Assembly: GCF_006439015.1 (NCBI RefSeq)
Contig: NZ_RCZG01000027.1
Location: forward strand, 1 to 64,000
Source: Mycolicibacterium hodleri
Lineage (GTDB): Bacteria; Actinomycetota; Actinomycetes; Mycobacteriales; Mycobacteriaceae
Direction of reading: 5' to 3'
DNA length: 64,000 nucleotides
Within the stretch, counting starts at the first letter, position 1. Every line of letters begins with the position of its first letter. The position numbers and the translations under genes are program-made. The notes beneath the pieces are model-generated. The model did no database searches. It saw only the letters and a program-made list of their open reading frames with translations, and was not told the DNA's origin. Shown here piece by piece: positions 42,965-50,930 of this stretch.

Positions 42965-44515
42965 ATGCCGACCGACGAAACGATGCGGGCCGACCTCGTG
43001 GAGTTGGCGCGGCGCCGGGCGCTGACCGAGGATGCCGCCCGCCCCGACGCGGTGGAGCGAAGGCACGCCGGAGGTGGGCGCACCGCGCGGGAGAACATCG
43101 CCGACCTCGTCGACTCGGGATCGTTCGTCGAGTACGGCCGGTATGCGATTGCGGCGCAACGCTTTCGGCGTGCGATCGACGATCTGATCACGCGTACGCC
43201 GGCAGACGGAATGATCGCCGGCACGGCGCGCGTCGACGGTAGCGCCTGCGCGGTGCTCGCCTACGACTACACGGTGTTGGCGGGTACTCAGGGCGCTCTC
43301 GGACACCGCAAGAAGGACCGACTGTTCGACGTGATCGCACGGCTGCGCCTGCCCACCGTGTTCTTCGCCGAGGGCGGCGGCGGCCGACCGGGCGACACCG
43401 ACTACCCCGTCGTGTCGTCGCTCGACGTGCGCGCATTCAAGCTCTGGGCCGCGCTGTCGGGAGTGGTGCCACGGATTGCGGTGGTCAAGGGACGCTGCTT
43501 CGCGGGCAATGCCGTCATCGCAGGCTGTTCCGATCTGATCGTCGCCACCGAGGACACGTCCATCGGGATGGGCGGCCCGGCGATGATCGCAGGAGGCGGA
43601 CTCGGCAACGTCGCGCCCGACGACGTGGGTCCGATCTCGGTTCAGGCGCCCAATGGAGTGGTCGACGTCGTGGTGGCCGACGAGGCAGAGGCGGTCGCCA
43701 CGGCCAAGAAACTCCTCGGCTACTTCCGCGGGCCTGCGACGCGCGGCGAGTCGGCGGACCAAAATGCCTTGCGCACAATGGTTCCTGAGCGCGACCGGCG
43801 TGCCTATCACGTCGCACCGATCATCGAGACCATTGCCGATGTCGGGACGGTGACGTTTCTGCGGGAGCGTTTCGCGCCGGAGATGGTGACGGCACTGGCC
43901 CGCATCGACGGGCGTCCGGTAGGGATAGTCGCCAACAACACGCGCGTGATGGCGGGTGCCATCACGGCAAGCGCGGCGGACAAGGCCGCGCGTTTCCTAC
44001 AGCTGTGCGACGCGTTCGGCCTGCCCATCGTGTCTCTTGTCGACTGCCCCGGCTACATGGTCGGACAGGCCGCCGAAGCGGAGGCATTGGTGCGGCGAGG
44101 CTCGCGATTGCTGATCGCGGGCGCCTCACTGCGGGTGCCGCTGGTGGCGGTGGTGCTACGCCGCGGTTATGGCCTTGGCGCCCAGGCGATGTGCGGCGGC
44201 GGACTGCACGAGCCGCTGCTGACGGTGGCGTGGCCGGGCGCTCACCTCGGCCCGATGGGGTTGGAGGGTGCGGTCCGGTTGGGCCTGCGCAAGGAGCTCG
44301 AGGCGATCGCCGACGACGACGAACGGGAGGAACGCGTGCGGCAGGCGACCGCCGCGGCACAGGAAAACGCCAAGGCGTTGAACGCGGCGGCGCTCTTCGA
44401 GATCGATGACGTCATCGACCCCGCCGACACACGCGACCTGATCGCCGCGACGCTGACCGCGGCCGCCGAGCACCCGCAGGATGCTCTGCGGCCGCGGTTC
44501 GTCGACGCGTGGTAG
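42965..44515 (+). CDS. Acyl-CoA carboxylase beta subunit (carboxyltransferase)
   Basis: 516 residues with the crotonase-like double carboxyltransferase fold. The N-terminal half has GGGRTARENIADLVDSGSF, DYTVLAGTQGALGHRKKDRLF and IAGCSDLIVATEDTSIGMGGP; the C-terminal half has PIVSLVDCPGYMVGQAAEAEA and VVLRRGYGLGAQAMCGGGL. The usual partner is a biotinylated alpha subunit, but no biotin carboxylase or biotin-carrier gene lies nearby. ATG 42965 is preceded by AAAGGGG. Substrate specificity cannot be assigned. It converges with the third haemophore gene (3 bp apart). Confidence 0.85.
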   Translation: MPTDETMRADLVELARRRALTEDAARPDAVERRHAGGGRTARENIADLVDSGSFVEYGRYAIAAQRFRRAIDDLITRTPADGMIAGTARVDGSACAVLAYDYTVLAGTQGALGHRKKDRLFDVIARLRLPTVFFAEGGGGRPGDTDYPVVSSLDVRAFKLWAALSGVVPRIAVVKGRCFAGNAVIAGCSDLIVATEDTSIGMGGPAMIAGGGLGNVAPDDVGPISVQAPNGVVDVVVADEAEAVATAKKLLGYFRGPATRGESADQNALRTMVPERDRRAYHVAPIIETIADVGTVTFLRERFAPEMVTALARIDGRPVGIVANNTRVMAGAITASAADKAARFLQLCDAFGLPIVSLVDCPGYMVGQAAEAEALVRRGSRLLIAGASLRVPLVAVVLRRGYGLGAQAMCGGGLHEPLLTVAWPGAHLGPMGLEGAVRLGLRKELEAIADDDEREERVRQATAAAQENAKALNAAALFEIDDVIDPADTRDLIAATLTAAAEHPQDALRPRFVDAW

Positions 44516-44518
44516 CGG

Positions 44519-44917
44519 TCAGCCTGCCATGAACTGGTCGTAGGCCGACGAGAGGTCGGGCGGGAGCACTGAGACATTGCACTGGCCCTGGGTGTCGCCG
44601 ATCGGTGCGATGATGCCGCGCAGCTCGTAGTACTCCTGCGGGTTGGCCGTGAAGTAGCCACGAATGTTGGCGGCGGCCTGATCCCGCGGCTCGTTGCGTG
44701 CTGCTAAGAGCACCTGTGCGGCACCGGGGTGGACACTCAAGTAGTCGCGCGCCGAGCCCGTCACGGTGCTGACGGTGTTCGCAACGCCTGCGCCGCTGCA
44801 GTCGGGCGCCGCGGACGCCACCGGTGCGGCAATCGTGGCCGCGGCGATTCCGGTGAACAAACCGCCGACCAACATGCCGACCGCTCCTCTACGCATGGTC
44901 ATTCCACTGAATTTCAT
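44519..44917 (-). CDS. Third haemophore-like secreted protein
   Basis: 132 residues. ATG at 44917 has GAGGAGA upstream. The signal peptide (VGMLVGGLFTGIAAATIAAP) ends near ASAAPDC. Two cysteines (PDC, QGQC) and Y-x3-H in RDYLSVHPGAAQ match the other two paralogues here and the Rv0203 haem ligands. Followed on its 5' side by 266 bp without a gene, unusually AT-rich for this window. Function in haem binding is inferred from the family. Confidence 0.75.
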   Translation of the reverse strand: MKFSGMTMRRGAVGMLVGGLFTGIAAATIAAPVASAAPDCSGAGVANTVSTVTGSARDYLSVHPGAAQVLLAARNEPRDQAAANIRGYFTANPQEYYELRGIIAPIGDTQGQCNVSVLPPDLSSAYDQFMAG

Positions 44918-45159
44918 AATCGATTTTCTCCTCGGGAGATTCGTGTGAAGGGGCCGTTCCCTCGACCCGGATGCCACGATACGCATCGAGCAGCAGGCCC
45001 CCCACGTCCGAGCAAGAGGCCCTCGCAGCGACCCTGCCTGGCGTTACGCCACTTCTGAGTGACTTGAATGACAATTTGGCCGGAATTGGTGGGACCGCTC
45101 GTCAAATTCTCAGATTCCGCGTCGGATTCTTAATTGATCGTGATGCAACAGAATATTCA

Positions 45160-45178
45160 CGTTATCGAATCGTTATCG
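45160..45178. repeat. Direct repeat CGTTATCG-AAT-CGTTATCG in an AT-rich intergenic region
   Basis: Two identical 8-mers 11 bp apart lie in the 44918-45183 gap, just downstream of the oxidoreductase stop and about 245 bp upstream of the haemophore start. The related 9-mer CCGATAACG occurs at 27001-27009, upstream of the first haemophore gene. It may be a shared regulatory element. Confidence 0.4.
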
Positions 45179-45183
45179 GCAGG

Positions 45184-46290
45184 TCAGTCCCGGACACCCT
45201 TGTAAATGCCCTTCCGGACGATCAGTGGTTGCAGAATCCGGTCGATCGACCACGCTGGGAACCTGAAGGCTCGGCCGTTCGGGGCGAACACCTCCAAGCC
45301 GTCGGGTTGGGCTCCCAGCACCGAGCCCCACCGACGGGTCGGCGCGCGATAGCTCCGCAGCGGCTTGCCGTCGAACTCGGCGCGAATGTTGTGGGCCAGC
45401 AGACCGTCGGCCCGGTTACGGGCCGAACTGCGCAGCGGATCCGTGGCGGCAACGTCGCCGACTGCGAACACACCCGGGTAGCCGGGCACCCGTAGATCTG
45501 GCGTGACACGGACGAACCCGCTATCGTCCAACAACTCTGACGGCAACCACCCGGTGTTGGGCGTGACACGCCCGATCGCCCAGAGCACGGCGTCCGCAGA
45601 GGCGGGGTCCTGACCCGTGCTCCACCGCACGGGATCGGTGCTGATCTCGTCACATGCGAAGCCGTCGGGCACGACCGCACGATGCCCGGCATGCAGGCCG
45701 ACTCCGAGATCGAGGAGCCTGCGCCGGATTCGGCCCCAGATCCGCGGATGGTGTGAGGGCAGTGCGCGCTCACCCGGGTAGTACAGGTCGACGCGCTTGG
45801 CGGGCCAGGTGCCTGCCAGGTTGGCGGCGCTGCTGATCGCTGCCGCGCCGCCCCCGACGACGATGACGGAGTCGGCCTGGGCCAGGCGATCGTGGGCGGC
45901 GCGGAGGTCACCGTCGACGTCAGCGGCGGACTGCAGCGTCGGCCGCCGCCAGAAGCCGTTCGCCACCCCGGTCGAGATGACCAGCGTGTCGTAGTGCTCG
46001 TCATGGGACGTGCCGTCGTCGTGCTCGACCGAGACGGTCCGCGCGTCGAGGTCGACGCCGGCGAGCCTGCCGTGCACGGTGCGAACGCCGTCGAGCCCGC
46101 GAAATCGGTCGAAGCCGATGCAGTAGTCGCGGGCCCAGTCCTCAGGCCTGCTGAGTCGGATGCCAAGCTCCTGACCGCTGACCAGTGCGGGCTTGGCGGA
46201 GATGCCGACGACGTCGGTGTCGCGGGACAACCGGATGGCGGTGAGGATTCCGCTGTCGCCGAGTCCGGCGATGACGACGCGTCGCCTCAC
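45184..46290 (-). CDS. FAD-dependent NAD(P)H oxidoreductase (FSP1/NDH-2-like)
   Basis: 368 residues. The N-terminal FAD-binding Rossmann loop is VVIAGLGDSGILTAIRL (GxGxxG with one Ala). YDTLVISTGVA leads to the second dinucleotide-binding loop DSVIVVGGGAAAISSAANLA. VLWAIGRVTPNTGWLP and PGVFAVGDVAATDPL complete the FAD site. No redox-active CxxC is present, so it is not a disulfide reductase. The C-terminal basic/aromatic segment (FPAWSIDRILQPLIVRKGIYKG) may contact membrane. GTG start overlaps the DUF1295 gene by 4 bp; the two are coupled. Confidence 0.85.
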   Translation of the reverse strand: MRRRVVIAGLGDSGILTAIRLSRDTDVVGISAKPALVSGQELGIRLSRPEDWARDYCIGFDRFRGLDGVRTVHGRLAGVDLDARTVSVEHDDGTSHDEHYDTLVISTGVANGFWRRPTLQSAADVDGDLRAAHDRLAQADSVIVVGGGAAAISSAANLAGTWPAKRVDLYYPGERALPSHHPRIWGRIRRRLLDLGVGLHAGHRAVVPDGFACDEISTDPVRWSTGQDPASADAVLWAIGRVTPNTGWLPSELLDDSGFVRVTPDLRVPGYPGVFAVGDVAATDPLRSSARNRADGLLAHNIRAEFDGKPLRSYRAPTRRWGSVLGAQPDGLEVFAPNGRAFRFPAWSIDRILQPLIVRKGIYKGVRD

Positions 46291-47165
46291 GACGCCCTCT
46301 TCGGCGGCCTGGGAACGAACCGCGACACCCGGTCGACGACGTCCTGGTAGGCCGGGCGCCGTTCAAGACTGCGCGTCTCCATCATCGGGATGCTGGCGCC
46401 GAGGAACATCGCCAGAATGGCCGCTGCACCGATCAGCAACCACCATGCGTCGGCCGGTGCTGCCGAAATGCCGAACAGTGCGATCGCGAACCAGAAGCTG
46501 AACTCCCCGAAATAGTTTGGATGCCGCGACCAGCTCCATAGGCCACGGTCCATCACGTCCCCTGGGCGTTTGTCGCGCACGAAGCGGTGCATCTGGACGT
46601 CGGCGACGAGTTCGAGGGCGACCGCCACCAGACCGATGACGAACGCCAGCCAGGTCAGCCACGCGAGGCCCGCACCGGGCCGGGTGACCGCCACGTACAC
46701 CGGGATCATCGCGAGGAAGACCTGGCAGGTGGGGATGAGATGGATGGCCACCAGGTCGGCGCCGAACTCCCAGCGGCCCGCGCGCTCCTTGAACATCGGA
46801 TAGCGCCAGTCCTCGTGGTGCAGGCCTGGGAAGGCGTAGACCCAGTTGGCGGTCAACCGGATCGCCCACAGGACCACCACGATGGCCACCAGCCAGCAGC
46901 GCAGATCGTCCACGTCGGGACCGGCCTGGCTCCACCAGTAGACGAGCAGTAGCGGCGGGATCACGCTCCAGTACGCGTCGTAGAAGCTCGAGTTCCGGTA
47001 GATCCGGCTGAAGGCAAAGATGACGACGGTGGCCAGCACGTCGGCGATGAAGGTGTCGAGCCAGAGCAGACCCGTGTCGGGACCCCATCCGAGCCAGGCG
47101 GCAGCCACACCGACGGCCAAGACGTAGGCGCCGGTGACGATGGCCAGGGACCGGGTCTTACTCAT
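46287..47165 (-). CDS. DUF1295 membrane enzyme (steroid 5-alpha-reductase-like fold)
   Basis: 292 residues with about six to seven membrane segments. WYA-like motif positions NWVYAFPGLHHEDWRY, FGADLVAIHLIPTCQVFL and the C-terminal signature GLWSWSRHPNYFGEFSFWFAIALF place it in DUF1295, related to 3-oxo-5-alpha-steroid 4-dehydrogenases and isoprenylcysteine methyltransferases. The RHPNYFGE motif binds the nucleotide or cofactor in relatives. ATG 47165 has AGGAGA upstream. A KstR-like operator lies 32 bp upstream, and the coupled FAD oxidoreductase follows. A steroid or isoprenoid substrate is inferred. Confidence 0.82.
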   Translation of the reverse strand: MSKTRSLAIVTGAYVLAVGVAAAWLGWGPDTGLLWLDTFIADVLATVVIFAFSRIYRNSSFYDAYWSVIPPLLLVYWWSQAGPDVDDLRCWLVAIVVVLWAIRLTANWVYAFPGLHHEDWRYPMFKERAGRWEFGADLVAIHLIPTCQVFLAMIPVYVAVTRPGAGLAWLTWLAFVIGLVAVALELVADVQMHRFVRDKRPGDVMDRGLWSWSRHPNYFGEFSFWFAIALFGISAAPADAWWLLIGAAAILAMFLGASIPMMETRSLERRPAYQDVVDRVSRFVPRPPKRAS

Positions 47166-47196
47166 CGTCTCCTCGGGGGTCTGCGGCGCGCAGAAA

Positions 47197-47210
47197 TGTA
47201 ACACGTTCTA
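47197..47210. promoter_or_regulatory. KstR-like operator
   Basis: TGTAACACGTTCTA fits the published KstR consensus TnnAACnnGTTnnA at all fixed positions. It lies 32 bp upstream of the DUF1295 start. KstR represses cholesterol-catabolism genes in mycobacteria. Confidence 0.65.
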
Positions 47211-47268
47211 GTTCTGCCGCATTGCGGAACATCGACGTTTCGCTCGGGGCCGCGGTCGGATCGGTGTC

Positions 47269-47709
47269 CTACCGGGGCTGAGCGCGCCGCCACACCAGGA
47301 CGTGCGTTGACGAAACACCTTTGCGCGACGTCACTTCCGCACTGAGGGTGAGGGTCTCGCCGTCGAGGTGCGCTCGTCGAACCTGAACGCCGCCAACCCA
47401 GTTGGGCAGCAGCGACACCTCGACGTGATGGTGCACGACGTCGGCCGACTCGTCGACGCTGAACGGTCCGCTGTAGCAGAGGTAGCCGCGCGCCGCGTCC
47501 GCCAGCTGTTCGGGGGTGCCGCCACCGGTGATGGCCTTGTCGTAGGCGGGTCGGTCGGGACGCATCAGCTGCGCGGACATGTAGCCGTCCGGGGTATAGA
47601 CGATGATGCCGACCGGTTCCAGCCCGAGCGGTTCGGCGACGTCGCCGCCCGACTCGGCGGTGTAGGTGGCCAGGCGCCAGGCGCCAAGCAGGTCGTCGCG
47701 ACGGATCAT
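47269..47709 (-). CDS. Lipocalin-like domain protein
   Basis: 146 residues. LLGAWRLATYTAESGGD (GxW motif) opens the barrel. VGIIVYTPDGYMSAQLMRPDRPAY and YSGPFSVDESADVVHHHVEVSLLPNWVG are typical of the lipocalin_5 family, small barrels that bind hydrophobic ligands. No signal peptide. It lies on the minus strand upstream of the DUF1295 operon's regulatory site, ending about 60 bp from the KstR-like site. Ligand unknown. Confidence 0.75.
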   Translation of the reverse strand: MIRRDDLLGAWRLATYTAESGGDVAEPLGLEPVGIIVYTPDGYMSAQLMRPDRPAYDKAITGGGTPEQLADAARGYLCYSGPFSVDESADVVHHHVEVSLLPNWVGGVQVRRAHLDGETLTLSAEVTSRKGVSSTHVLVWRRAQPR

Positions 47710-47886
47710 CGGTGGCCCGGTGCGGGAATGTCGTTGAAGCCGTTGGTCACCCGGCGATCTTAGAGCGTCACCGCGGACCACGGCACCCAGATCCCCGCCT
47801 CCGCGACACTGCGGCGGGATCGCATTCGCTCGCCCTTTCGCGATCTCACCGCAGCCTCGATGGGTGAAATGGCCCCCCGGTGCGGG

Positions 47887-47911
47887 TTGACAGGTGTCGA
47901 CTTCCTATCGT
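47887..47911 (+). promoter_or_regulatory. fadE promoter: palindrome plus -10 of a leaderless mRNA
   Basis: TTGACAGGTGTCGA (47887-47900) is nearly the same palindrome as at fadD4. TATCGT (47906-47911) lies exactly 6 nt before the ATG at 47918, the spacing expected for a leaderless transcript. A protein bound to the palindrome would block RNA polymerase. Confidence 0.6.
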
Positions 47912-47917
47912 GGCTGA

Positions 47918-49123
47918 ATGAGCAACGTTGCTGATGCAGAGCGGGTCGCCGACCTGGCGGCGGGGGTCGTTCGCGACCACGATCCGAAGTCGGTGCCCGT
48001 CCAGGAGTTCCTCGGCGCCTGTTACGACGCCGGCCTTTCATGGGTGCACTTCCCCGAACGCCTTGGTGGACTGGGAGTCTCGCGTGGAAACCAGGCGGTG
48101 GCCGACCGCATCCTGCAGGGCGCCGGCGGGCCCGTCCCGCTGGGTCTGAACCCGATGGGCTACGGCATGGCAGCCCCGACCATCCGCGAACACGCCCAGT
48201 CCGACGACGTCAAGAAGTCGTGGTTGCGGCCGCTGGCCACCACCGAGGACATCTGGTGCCAGCTGTTCTCCGAGCCGGGCGCGGGCTCCGACCTCGCCGG
48301 GCTGGCCACCTCCGCAGTGCGGGACGGCTCTGGAGATGGGGACTGGGTGATCAACGGCCAGAAGGTCTGGACCAGCCTGGCTCACCGGGCCCGCTGGGGC
48401 TTGTTGCTGGCGCGCACCAACCCCGACGTGCCGAAGCACAAGGGCCTGACCTACTTCGTCATCGACATGCACTCCCCCGGCGTCGAGACGCGCCCGCTTC
48501 GCCAGCTCACCGGCCAAGCCGAATTCAACGAGGTGTACTTCACCGACGCGCGCATCCCCGACGCGCACCGCCTCGGCGAGGTCGGCAACGGCTGGGCCGT
48601 GGCGATGACCACGCTGATGAACGAGCGCAGCGCGCTCGGCGGTAGCGGCAGCAGACGTGGAGCGGGCACCATCTCCGAAGCCGTCTCGCTGTGGGCGGCC
48701 AGGCCGGAGCGGCAGACGCCCGTGCTTCGCGACCGGCTTACGCAGCTGTGGCTACGGTCGGAGGCTCAACGCCTCACCTCCGAGCGGTCGCGGGCGATGG
48801 CAGGAGTCGGCGGCCCAGGCCCGGAAGGATCGATCGGCAAGCTCGTCGGCGCGGAACTGAACCAGCATATCTACCAGTTCTGCATGGATCTGCTTGGGCC
48901 GGAAGGCATTCTGTATCACGGTTACGCGAAACCGGAAGGCGATCGCGAAGACTCAGACTGGCGGGGCCCCATCCAGCAGCGGTATATGCGAAGCCGCGCC
49001 AACACCATCGAAGGCGGTACGTCCGACGTGATGCGCAACATTCTCGGCGAGCGGGTCCTCGGCCTACCCGGTGATTTGCGGGCCGATGCCGGCATGCCGT
49101 GGAAGGAGGTTCCTCGTGGCTGA
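47918..49123 (+). CDS. Acyl-CoA dehydrogenase, subunit 1 of a two-gene pair
   Basis: 401 residues. WVHFPERLGGLGVSRGNQ, LFSEPGAGSDLAGL and WVINGQKVWTSLAH form the flavin-site middle domain. The C-terminal IEGGTSDVMRNILGERVLGLP is characteristic of the mycobacterial alpha2beta2 acyl-CoA dehydrogenases rather than homotetramers. These enzymes often act on steroid or branched acyl-CoAs. The second subunit starts at a GTG 8 bp before this stop. The operator upstream matches that of fadD4. Substrate unknown. Confidence 0.88.
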   Translation: MSNVADAERVADLAAGVVRDHDPKSVPVQEFLGACYDAGLSWVHFPERLGGLGVSRGNQAVADRILQGAGGPVPLGLNPMGYGMAAPTIREHAQSDDVKKSWLRPLATTEDIWCQLFSEPGAGSDLAGLATSAVRDGSGDGDWVINGQKVWTSLAHRARWGLLLARTNPDVPKHKGLTYFVIDMHSPGVETRPLRQLTGQAEFNEVYFTDARIPDAHRLGEVGNGWAVAMTTLMNERSALGGSGSRRGAGTISEAVSLWAARPERQTPVLRDRLTQLWLRSEAQRLTSERSRAMAGVGGPGPEGSIGKLVGAELNQHIYQFCMDLLGPEGILYHGYAKPEGDREDSDWRGPIQQRYMRSRANTIEGGTSDVMRNILGERVLGLPGDLRADAGMPWKEVPRG

Positions 49124-50351
49124 GAAGCTTGCGGATCAGCCCCGCAGTACGGCTGAGAAGCTTGCGGATCAGCCCCGCAGTACGGCTGAGATAGCTGAGT
49201 TCAGGTTCACCGAAGAGCAGGCCGAGCTTCGCAAGGCGGTGCGCAAGTTCAGTTCCGAGAATTTCGACGAGCCCGCGGTGCGCCGGCTCATGGAGTCGGA
49301 CCCGCCGTTCGATCCGAAGGCATGGACCCGGCTGGGCACGGAACTCGGCGTACTCGGACTGTCGGTGCCCGAGGCCGACGGTGGCGTCGGCGGCACCCTC
49401 GTCGACCAGGCGATCGCCGTGGAGGAACTGGGCGCGGCGCTCGCCTGCGGTCCGCTGTTCGGCACGGTCTACCTCGCGATACCCGCACTCGTCGCCGCCT
49501 CCGCGGGCACGGTCCGCGACGAGCTGCTGGCCGAGCTCGTCGAGGGCAGGCGCACCGCGGCGTTCGCGGTCCCCGACCGGGCGGGAGCCTTGGACGCCTC
49601 GGCGATCGGGGTCACCGCATCGGGGTCCACCGACGCGTGGACGCTGACAGGGACCGTCGATCGGATCGTGGATGCGGGCGCGGCCGACGAGCTGCTGGTC
49701 GCGGCAACCGGCCCGGACGGGGTCGGCCTCTACGCGGTCGACAGCGCGGGCTCCGGCGTCGGGCGGACGCCGCTTCTCACCGTCGACCAGACGCGTCCCC
49801 AGGCAGGAGTGACGTTGTCCGACGCGCCGGCCCGTCTGGTGGCCGGACCCGACGAGGCCGAGCGCGTCATCACCCACGCACTGCAGGTCGGCTCCGCGCT
49901 CTTGGCCGTCGAGCAGGTCGGCGCCGCGCAGCACATGCTGGACGTCGCCGTGCAGTACGCCAAGGACCGCCTGCAGTTCGGCAGGCCCATCGGATCATTT
50001 CAGGCCGTCAAGCATCGGTTGGCCGACATGATGGTCGACCTCGAGCACGCCCGCTCCACGGCGTATCACGCCGTGTGGGCGTTGGCGGATGGCTCCGATG
50101 ATCCGGCGCTGGCCACCAGCATCGCCCAGGCGACGAGCTCGGCGGCGTTCAGCCGGGTCGCCACCGACGCCATTCAGACGCTCGGCGGCATCGGGTTCAC
50201 CTGGGAACATCAGGCGCACTTGTACTTCAAGCGGGCCACCACCGACGCGGCACTACTGGGAAGCGCGGAGCAACACCGTTCGCGCGTCGCCGAAATGGTC
50301 CTGGACAACGCGGCGGTGGAGAAGCCGCCGCGGGTCGCCGACGGCACCTGA
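49116..50351 (+). CDS. Acyl-CoA dehydrogenase, subunit 2
   Basis: 411 residues from GTG 49116 with GGAAGGAGG upstream. The N-terminus begins with two copies of AEKLADQPRST and a degenerate third start, ahead of the normal family start FRFTEEQAELRKAVRKF. LGLSVPEADGGVGG, QYAKDRLQFGRPIGSFQAVKHRLADM and TLGGIGFTWEHQAHLYFKRA are family motifs. The middle flavin-binding segments are weaker than in subunit 1, as usual for the partner in heteromeric enzymes. Cotranscribed and coupled with subunit 1. Confidence 0.88.
   Translation: MAEKLADQPRSTAEKLADQPRSTAEIAEFRFTEEQAELRKAVRKFSSENFDEPAVRRLMESDPPFDPKAWTRLGTELGVLGLSVPEADGGVGGTLVDQAIAVEELGAALACGPLFGTVYLAIPALVAASAGTVRDELLAELVEGRRTAAFAVPDRAGALDASAIGVTASGSTDAWTLTGTVDRIVDAGAADELLVAATGPDGVGLYAVDSAGSGVGRTPLLTVDQTRPQAGVTLSDAPARLVAGPDEAERVITHALQVGSALLAVEQVGAAQHMLDVAVQYAKDRLQFGRPIGSFQAVKHRLADMMVDLEHARSTAYHAVWALADGSDDPALATSIAQATSSAAFSRVATDAIQTLGGIGFTWEHQAHLYFKRATTDAALLGSAEQHRSRVAEMVLDNAAVEKPPRVADGT
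49119..49184 (+). repeat. Perfect 33-bp tandem duplication at the start of subunit 2
   Basis: GCTGAGAAGCTTGCGGATCA... (33 nt) occurs at 49119-49151 and identically at 49152-49184, with GCTGAGA starting a third unit. It adds 11 codons in frame. The first unit overlaps the end of the upstream fadE gene. Confidence 0.9.
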
Positions 50352-50374
50352 CCCCCAATCGGCGCGAGCGTGCG

Positions 50375-50391
50375 TGTCTGCACCAGACACA
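50375..50391 (+). terminator. Hairpin after the fadE pair
   Basis: GTGTCTG-CAC-CAGACAC is a perfect 7-bp stem with a 3-nt loop, 24 bp after the fadE subunit 2 stop. No U-tract follows, so a terminator role is plausible but not certain. Confidence 0.4.
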
Positions 50392-50453
50392 CCGATGAGC
50401 ATCGGCAGCACGCGAACCGCTCGGCGCGTTTTAATCTGTCAATTCGGCCGCTG

Positions 50454-50470
50454 GCGTGATGCAATCACGC
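50454..50470. promoter_or_regulatory. Inverted repeat touching the cupin start codon
   Basis: GCGTGAT-GCA-ATCACGC has perfect 7-bp arms and ends 1 nt before the cupin ATG at 50472. TGCAAT inside it sits where a leaderless -10 element would lie. This suits an operator that blocks initiation. Confidence 0.45.
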
Positions 50471-50471
50471 G

Positions 50472-50837
50472 ATGAGTAGCTATCACCCCGACATGCAGAA
50501 AGCGCGTTTCGCCGACATCGAGAGCGACGTGCACGGACTGATCTCCAAGAAGACGGCGGAGCTCGACGGCGTCGCGGTCACGCAGGTGACCTTCGGGACC
50601 GGCGCGCGATGGTCGAACGACCTCAGGGAGTACGCGGGCACGGACCTCTGCCAACTGCCGCACGTGGCGGTCGTCGTCAGCGGTGCGCTCGGGGTCAAGA
50701 TGGCCGACGGGTCGGAGGAGGTCTTCGCGGCAGGCGACGTGATGCTGCTACCGCCCGGACACGACGCGTGGACGGTCGGTGAGGAAGCCTGCACCTTCGT
50801 CGAATTCTCCCGCGGCGGCGACTATTACGCGTCCTAG
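50472..50837 (+). CDS. Single-domain cupin protein
   Basis: 121 residues. LPHVAVVVSGALGVKMADGSEEVFAAGDVMLLPPGHDAWTVGEEACTFVEFS is one cupin barrel with the G(X)5HXH-like first motif replaced by QLPHVAVV and the second motif PPGHDAW retained. With one strong metal-binding His per motif, enzymatic activity is uncertain; ligand sensing is possible. Its expression probably depends on the inverted repeat at the start. No operon partners. Confidence 0.78.
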   Translation: MSSYHPDMQKARFADIESDVHGLISKKTAELDGVAVTQVTFGTGARWSNDLREYAGTDLCQLPHVAVVVSGALGVKMADGSEEVFAAGDVMLLPPGHDAWTVGEEACTFVEFSRGGDYYAS

Positions 50838-50930
50838 CGGGTCAGCTCGCCCAGATCGCGCCGCCTGTGCGGCGTGTCGTCGGTCGAGCGACGACTTCTC
50901 AACGAAAAGCCGCACACTCCCGACGGCCGC

